A stretch of 64,000 nucleotides of DNA. It comes from Coniochaeta sp. PMI_546. Taxonomy: Eukaryota; Ascomycota; Sordariomycetes; Coniochaetales; Coniochaetaceae. Under the pieces are notes generated by a model, which was not told the origin of the DNA, made no database searches, and saw only the letters and a list, made by a program, of their open reading frames with translations. Numbering within the stretch: the stretch's first letter is position 1; each line of letters starts with the position of its first letter. This document shows, one piece after another, positions 58,930-64,000 of this stretch. The DNA is taken from contig MU271145.1 of NCBI GenBank assembly GCA_021432605.1, forward strand, positions 682,001-746,000. Reading direction: 5' to 3'. The translations under genes and the position numbers were made by a program.

Positions 58930-60798
58930 ATGGCCTCCAACGGCGCCACCCAGGATACTGGCGCTCAATCGTCGAGTTCCTCAAATTCAAACGGCAATAC
59001 GCCCGCGCCGTCAACCACGGCTACCACAGCATCCAATGGATCCAATGCATCCGGTGTAGCCACAGCTTCGGCCGCTGAAGATTCTCTCATCTGCCGCTGG
59101 AACTCGTGCGGCGAGCGCTTCACTACCCCAGAGATCTTATATGTGAGTTTTTTCCTTGAACGGTTTGCAATGTGATCGGTTCTGACATTATAACGTCAAG
59201 GATCACATCTGTGAGCGTCATGTTGGTCGGAAGAGCACCAACAACCTCAACCTGACGTGCCAGTGGGCCAGCTGCCGCACAACCACCGTCAAGCGCGATC
59301 ACATCACCTCGCATATCCGCGTCCATGTCCCTCTCAAACCGCACAAGTGTGACTTCTGCGGAAAGTCCTTCAAGCGTCCTCAGGACCTGAAGAAGCATGT
59401 CAAGACCCATGCCGACGACTCTGTTCTTGTCGGCCGTCCCGCGCCACAGGATCCGAACCAAGGCATGGGCTCTGCTTATCGCGGCCATCCTCAAGGCAAA
59501 GGTATGTTGCCTCTAACTTGAATGATCAACTCGATTACTTTCATGTGACGCTTGTTTCTCAACACGAGGCTAATGCGCCTCTAGCACCCTCGAGCTACTA
59601 TGACCATAACGGTGCCATTCGTACTAACTCGGCAACCTTTGGTCAGCCGCATCAAAACGGTCACGGTAGCTACTACACGCACCACCAACCCCAGTCCTAT
59701 CAGCCTCTGTACTACCACCAGCCAGCGCCCATGAACCCGCGCGGATATGAGATGGGTCACCAGGCCGCCGCATTCGACGCCCGCAAGCGCGGCTACGATG
59801 AGCTCAACGACTTCTTTGGCAGTGTCAAGCGCCGCCAGGTTGATCCTACGTCTTACAGCCAGGTCGGCCGCTCCTTGATGCCCATTCATGCCTCTCTGAA
59901 CGGCCCACTGGCTGCAGAGCTCATCGCGAGCCACCCGCCGAGCCTCGCCGTCGGAGCTGGTGTAGCTCACGGACCCGGACCCCTGACGCAGCATTACTAC
60001 CTGCCGCCGATGCCGAACCTCCGCACCAAGGACGACCTCCATCAGATCGACCACATCCTGGAGCAGATGCAGTCGACCATCTACGAGAGCACCGCTCAGC
60101 AACAGCAACAGCACGCGCAGTACGCTCATGCTGTGGACCTGCGCAACTCGGCTCACTATGCGCAGCGTCCCTCCGCCGATCCATATGGCGTTGCGGCAGC
60201 TCAACAAGTCCCGTCTCCCTTGGCGCCGAGCTCGTCCGGTACTCCGGCCGTCACCCCTCCATCAGCCACGCTCTCTTACACCTCGGGTCATTCACCCAGC
60301 GCCTCTTCCTCGGGCATGTCGCCCACCTCCCGCCACAGCTCCGCGTCAGTCCAGTACCCGAGCCTGCCCGGCTCAGCCTACCCGGGCCAGCAAGCCCCGT
60401 CCACGCTCGGCTCAAGCTTCGACCCCATCACGCGCCGGCACTCGGGCGGCTACCTGCAGAGCGCCAACAACGGCGCCCGCCGCTCGCCCGACGAGCCCGA
60501 GGGCGGCGCCACGACGCCACGCGCCAACGAGTCTGCCTCTACCTCTGTCAGCTCCCCCAACGAGTCGGATGGCAGCGAACCAGAGACTTATGAGGACTGG
60601 ATCCTGAACATTCGCGCCATCGAGAAGCTGCGCCAGTACGTCCGCGAGCGGCTCGAGAACAAGGTTTACGAGGATGCCGGGGACGAGGAGCAGCGCATCG
60701 ATCCCATGATTGTTGACTCTGACCGTGAGCATGAGGCCTCTGGTCCTGGTGCCAAGGTCGAGAAGCCGCTTTATCCTTCGCTGCCTCGCATCGCCTAG
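58930..60798 (+). CDS. pacC: PacC, pH-response transcription factor
   Basis: Zinc-finger regulator of ambient pH response (PacC/Rim101). Exons 58930-59142, 59201-59501 and 59585-60798 (introns 58 and 83 nt) encode 575 residues. Three C2H2 fingers: residues 55-78 ([19 protein letters not shown]), 91-113 ([19 protein letters not shown]) and 121-141 ([20 protein letters not shown]). The first intron is inside finger 1. A basic segment [18 protein letters not shown] follows. Two YPSL motifs, residues 429-432 and 568-571, match the YPxL/I sites by which PalA/Rim20 binds PacC in other fungi. They flank [20 protein letters not shown], which matches the conserved signalling-protease region. So the protein looks fully equipped for two-step proteolytic activation at alkaline pH. 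Confidence 0.96.
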
Positions 60799-61383
60799 TT
60801 CTCACACCGCTTTCAAGTGTATACGTCGATGCGCGACTGTTGTCGCATCTTATGGGTGAGCTGGCTGGTAGGCCCTGGATGTTGTGTGTGGGAGCCGGGG
60901 ATGAGGCTTCATGCTTTTTTCCCCCCCTTCTTTTCTTTGTCGTTGAACTCAGATTGTGCTGGAATGCCGAGTGCTACCTTTTTTCGGTTGCTGGTTTCGA
61001 GGTATTTCCCCTTGGGCGCTGGACAAACAGAGTGCCGTTGCGACGTTGATGCCGGACTGGCTGTCAGCAACTGCTCTTGTGACGTCGCTTTCTTCTCAGG
61101 GGTACATTCGGTAGTACAAATAGGCGTTTAGTGATTATGAATGAGATACCATTATCAAACCTGCCAGTGCATCTGTGATGAACTGTGTGCGACGTGGGAG
61201 CATTTGATTGCGTGATGACGAACACCCCGGACGTGATACTCGACATCACAGTCACTTCCAAGGAGCAGATAGCTTGTATTCATCCGTCGTTAAATCATAT
61301 TCAAGGGACACCTTTCTATGCGTAGGCCTGTGAATGCAGTGTACTCACATCACAAGAAGACTGTCAAACGAGTCTTCCGGGCA
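60799..61383. other. convergent 3' region
   Basis: 585 bases between the pacC stop and the 3' end of the coiled-coil gene. No gene is supported. Confidence 0.55.
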
Positions 61384-62841
61384 TCAAAACGCCCTCCAAA
61401 TAGCTCCAGCCCTCGGGGTATCATCCTGACCACTACTTCTTCTATTCTCCTCCTTGACCCAAGCATTCTCCCCCTTGACCGCCTCCCTCTCGATGCTCAG
61501 CATCAACTCCAGCTCAGCCACCATATCGTCCAGCAACGTCTCTACTCCATCCAGGATCCTGCCCAGACTACTCTGTCTGCCATCCACCGTATCACCATCC
61601 CCATGGGTAAGAAATGCAAGCGTAGCCCTACACTCCCTCAGCTTCCTAGCCAGACTCGCGCAATCCTCCTTCCAGCTCGCATCGAGGTCAGTGATAAACA
61701 CCAGCTCCTCTCCCGCCCCAATCTGCGATCTTGCTCGGACGACATCTCGCACACCTTCGGCCCAGCGCTCGAATCTCCTCACCACCCTGGTGTATCTGCC
61801 GCCCTTCTCCCCCACCCCCCAGACAGTCGTCATCACCCCATCAAGCATCCCGACTCTCTCCTCCAGGTCCTTGCCCCTTCCCCATCGCCGTACGAGCGCA
61901 GCAGCGTTAGCGCCCTCGACAACACGTGCCTCCGTCTCTCGGACAGTCTCCTCCTCCCGCACCAGCCGGGCGAATCTGGCCCCAAGTTTCCTCTTGGCAC
62001 TGTCTTGCCACGCGGCAGAGACAGAGTCGACGTCGCGGTGCAACAAGTGCAGCTGCAGCAACTCGGTCTGCAGCCTGGCCGTCTCGGCGCTTATGGCCAC
62101 GTTGGTCGGCAGCTTTGACGGGGACGGCGGGGCGAGGAAGGTGCTCGTCAATGGTTTGGGTGCTAGGTTCTTGGCTGGGCTGAAATGCTGCTGCAGGGTG
62201 GTGAAGGCCGGTTTGCGCAGCGGTGGGGGAGGAGCGGTTGCTGTGCTTGTCGAAGATGTAGACTGGTGGCGGACGTGGACGGGGCGGGTTGTAGGTGGCC
62301 GGACTGTGGTGGGTTGGGACGACGGAGGGAGGACGGATGATGCTGTTGAGGTCTGGGAGGGGGGCCGGAGGATTGTGGAGCTGGTGAGAGCTGTGGCGGA
62401 GGATTTTGTGCGGGAATGGCCTCTGAGCGCTGGTGTGGTGGAGGTAGAGGAGGGGAGGCCGGAGGATGAGGTAGGTCGGGTTGGAGGTCTGTTTCTCGTG
62501 GTTATGGGTGGACGAGAAGCGGCCGTCGAGGAGCTTGTCGTCGTGTTCTGGGGAGGTTGGCGGACAGAGGCCGATCTGCCGAGCCCGAAGACGCCGGAAA
62601 TGGGTCTGCTCCGTGTTGCGGGGGCGCCATGGTCCTCGCTCTTGCTGACGGTTGTCGAGGCGGCGCGCGTCAGGCGAGAGGTGGGCGCGGTGGAAGGCGG
62701 GCCTTTGAGGGGCAGTCTGCTGGGGGAGGTGTTACGCGCATTGCTTTGGCTGTCTGGACTCGAGTCTGTGTCCTTCTTTTGTCCCAATTCGCCGCCTGCT
62801 GGCTTCCGTAGGGATCGCGATCGGGACAACAGTGACGACAT
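61384..62841 (-). CDS. basic coiled-coil protein, unnamed
   Basis: Single exon, 485 residues, no named family recognised. Residues 1 to about 240 are disordered, very Ser/Thr/Pro-rich and basic, with SLLSRSRSLRKPAGG at the start. From about 245 the protein is helical: AISAETARLQTELLQLHLLH, RDVDSVSAAWQDSAKRKLG and EEETVRETEARVVEGANAAA, followed by VRRFERWAEGVRDVVRARSQ and a final helix (ILDGVETLLDDMVAELELML). A basic unstructured head with a helical coiled-coil tail resembles microtubule-associated proteins such as augmin subunit HAUS8, but this is only a shape argument. The complementary strand carries a 504-codon frame, which I regard as a by-product of the high GC third positions. Confidence 0.82.
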   Translation of the reverse strand: MSSLLSRSRSLRKPAGGELGQKKDTDSSPDSQSNARNTSPSRLPLKGPPSTAPTSRLTRAASTTVSKSEDHGAPATRSRPISGVFGLGRSASVRQPPQNTTTSSSTAASRPPITTRNRPPTRPTSSSGLPSSTSTTPALRGHSRTKSSATALTSSTILRPPSQTSTASSVLPPSSQPTTVRPPTTRPVHVRHQSTSSTSTATAPPPPLRKPAFTTLQQHFSPAKNLAPKPLTSTFLAPPSPSKLPTNVAISAETARLQTELLQLHLLHRDVDSVSAAWQDSAKRKLGARFARLVREEETVRETEARVVEGANAAALVRRWGRGKDLEERVGMLDGVMTTVWGVGEKGGRYTRVVRRFERWAEGVRDVVRARSQIGAGEELVFITDLDASWKEDCASLARKLRECRATLAFLTHGDGDTVDGRQSSLGRILDGVETLLDDMVAELELMLSIEREAVKGENAWVKEENRRSSGQDDTPRAGAIWRAF

Positions 62842-63608
62842 GGCGATACGGTCTTACGGTGTAGTGTGGTGTGGTGTGGTTGTCTTGTTGTTGACAGGGT
62901 TGATTGACGGTTCGAGTCGGCTACCAGGTACTGCCCTCCCAGCTGAACCGTGCTCAAAGATCGGATAAGGTTCCGAAACTTAGACTAAGGCGTTAAGGTT
63001 AAGGCTGCATTGGCGCTGGAGTCGAGCCTGTCCTGTCTGTGCCTGGTTTCTTTCTGCCTTGGGTTACATTTGGGGTGACTGGGAGGGGCGTTGTATGGCT
63101 GTTTGTTGACGACATTATGAGCACCGTGGAGAAGTCGACTTCAGCATTATAACACAACAGTCCTGGGGCGGGAGAACATTTATATAAAAAGGGTAATTTT
63201 TGCATTTCGAAGAAATCATGGAAGACAGTCTATCTTCCCAATTATATGCGCCTGGACGTAAGAACACACCCCGGCCTCGTCGAGACGACCGACGAACCCC
63301 TGGTCCTGTTGTTACAGGTATTATCTGCCACTCCACACGATGCTTTATTCTGGCATCGCTGCGCTGCCGCTGTATAGACAAGACCCAACTTCTATGTTCA
63401 TCCAATCGCACTAGCACAAAAGTGCGAGGCAACATTCAGCCTGGTATCGATGACCTGAAAAACGCCTTCCACGTATCTATTGTGACGACAGAAGTTGTTC
63501 CTGTCTTGCTTGAGAGAGCCTGGCGGCAACTTCTCCAATCAAGATCGCCTTGTATAGAGAAGAGAAATTCATGCAAAAACAATGAAAAGAATGGGAAAAG
63601 GATGGCAC
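62842..63608. other. intergenic region
   Basis: 767 bases between the coiled-coil gene start and the 3' end of the edge gene; no supported gene. It should hold the coiled-coil gene promoter. A plus-strand frame at 63200-63730 has no recognisable content and overlaps the edge gene. Confidence 0.5.
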
Positions 63609-64000
63609 TCAAGGCTGTCCAGCCAGCCCCGTTTGCGAAGACGTTTTTTGCTGTGCAGTCGACGCTTTTCCGCTCTGTATCGCTGCCTCCTCGTGGTCAA
63701 ACTCTAGTTCGGTCGACTGCTCCACGATGACCGAGTCATTGTGCTTCATCAGCGCATGCAGGTCACCGTTGAACTTGCGAAGACTCATTCGGCAGCTCTT
63801 GCAGATGCGGAGGTTGCAGCTCCCGCACACGTAGCGCCACGAGATGTCCTTCAAACTGCATGCCTGGCACGCGAGAGGATAGTACGTATTCCGGACTTGG
63901 TGCATGACCTGATGCCTGCTCATGCACCGGTGGTGTCTCTCCGACACGGGGACGGGCTGGTAGACAGTGTCCTTGGGCATCTCTCTTTCCCAACCACGGG
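63609..64000 (-). CDS. Cys-rich protein, partial at right edge
   Basis: The 3' end of a gene that continues past base 64000; the frame is open to the edge, so its start is not visible. It encodes CMSRHQVMHQVRNTYYPLAC followed by QACSLKDISWRYVCGSCNLR and ICKSCRMSLRKFNG, a set of CxxC pairs that looks like a zinc-binding module found in uncharacterised Pezizomycotina proteins. The tail (LHALMKHNDSVIVEQSTELE and beyond) is polar. No enzyme motif is visible in the part shown. Confidence 0.7.
   Translation of the reverse strand, partial: RGWEREMPKDTVYQPVPVSERHHRCMSRHQVMHQVRNTYYPLACQACSLKDISWRYVCGSCNLRICKSCRMSLRKFNGDLHALMKHNDSVIVEQSTELEFDHEEAAIQSGKASTAQQKTSSQTGLAGQP

Noticed and set aside
59581-60207. 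208-codon minus-strand open frame
   Set aside because: Antisense to pacC exon 3; a shadow of GC-rich codons.
62900-62935. possible tRNA B box (GGTTCGAGTC)
   Set aside because: No matching A box or acceptor stem within the required distance.
61454-62968. 504-codon plus-strand open frame
   Set aside because: It is the exact antisense of the coiled-coil gene; its Ser/Val/Gly-rich make-up reflects the complementary codons and it has no domain.

Overview
The window looks like euchromatic nuclear DNA from a filamentous ascomycete (Pezizomycotina), most likely a Sordariomycete. The signs are roughly 1 to 2 kb genes with several short introns of about 50 to 150 nt, GT-AG borders and CTAAC/CTGAC-type branch points near the 3' splice site. 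The gene content also fits: PacC, Ku80, a Pezizomycotina-style ING protein, Stb3, Mrh4, Gfd2 and Pam18. There is no operon structure, no rRNA, no convincing tRNA and no recognisable transposase or viral gene.

Layout. 0.4-6.4 kb (minus strand): dienelactone hydrolase, the mitochondrial DEAD-box helicase MRH4, and a glycogen-binding (CBM48) protein with tandem repeats. 7.9-9.5 kb: a diverged CorA-like membrane protein (minus). 10.2-11.7 kb: IWR1 (plus). 12.4-13.8 kb: an unnamed SANT/Myb-like fungal protein (minus). 13.8-17.1 kb is gene-free. 17.1-18.5 kb: a TFC7-like histidine phosphatase. 20.7-23.4 kb: an ING/PHD chromatin protein. 24.5-25.5 kb: a bactofilin-like beta-solenoid protein. 27.5-28.8 kb: an unnamed multipass membrane protein. 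30.3-31.9 kb: a one-finger C2H2 protein (all minus). 31.9-36.1 kb is gene-free.

36.1-46.7 kb is dense: a PAR32/DUF3602 protein (plus), RLP24 (minus) divergent from PAM18 (plus), a GFD2-like exonuclease-fold protein (minus), KU80 (minus) divergent from a TMEM205-like protein (plus), and a small unnamed protein (minus). 48.5-52.6 kb: a DUF1295 membrane reductase-like gene (minus) divergent from DNA topoisomerase III (plus). 54.9-56.0 kb: STB3 (plus). 58.9-60.8 kb: the pH regulator PacC (plus), preceded by a promoter carrying at least 14 copies of the PacC hexamer GCCAAG. 61.4-62.8 kb: a basic coiled-coil protein (minus). A Cys-rich gene runs off the right edge.

The genes are mostly unrelated housekeeping and regulatory functions rather than a pathway cluster. 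Three themes recur: genome maintenance (KU80, TOP3), transcription and chromatin (IWR1, TFC7-like, ING, STB3, PacC, C2H2), and mitochondrial or ribosome biogenesis (MRH4, PAM18, RLP24). Most exon models below were built by hand and checked for an open frame and a length divisible by three. Several depend on very small exons (5, 12, 15 and 36 nt). The most notable observations are the PacC-site cluster upstream of pacC, a bactofilin-like gene in a fungus, and the 47-residue repeat protein with a CBM48 head.
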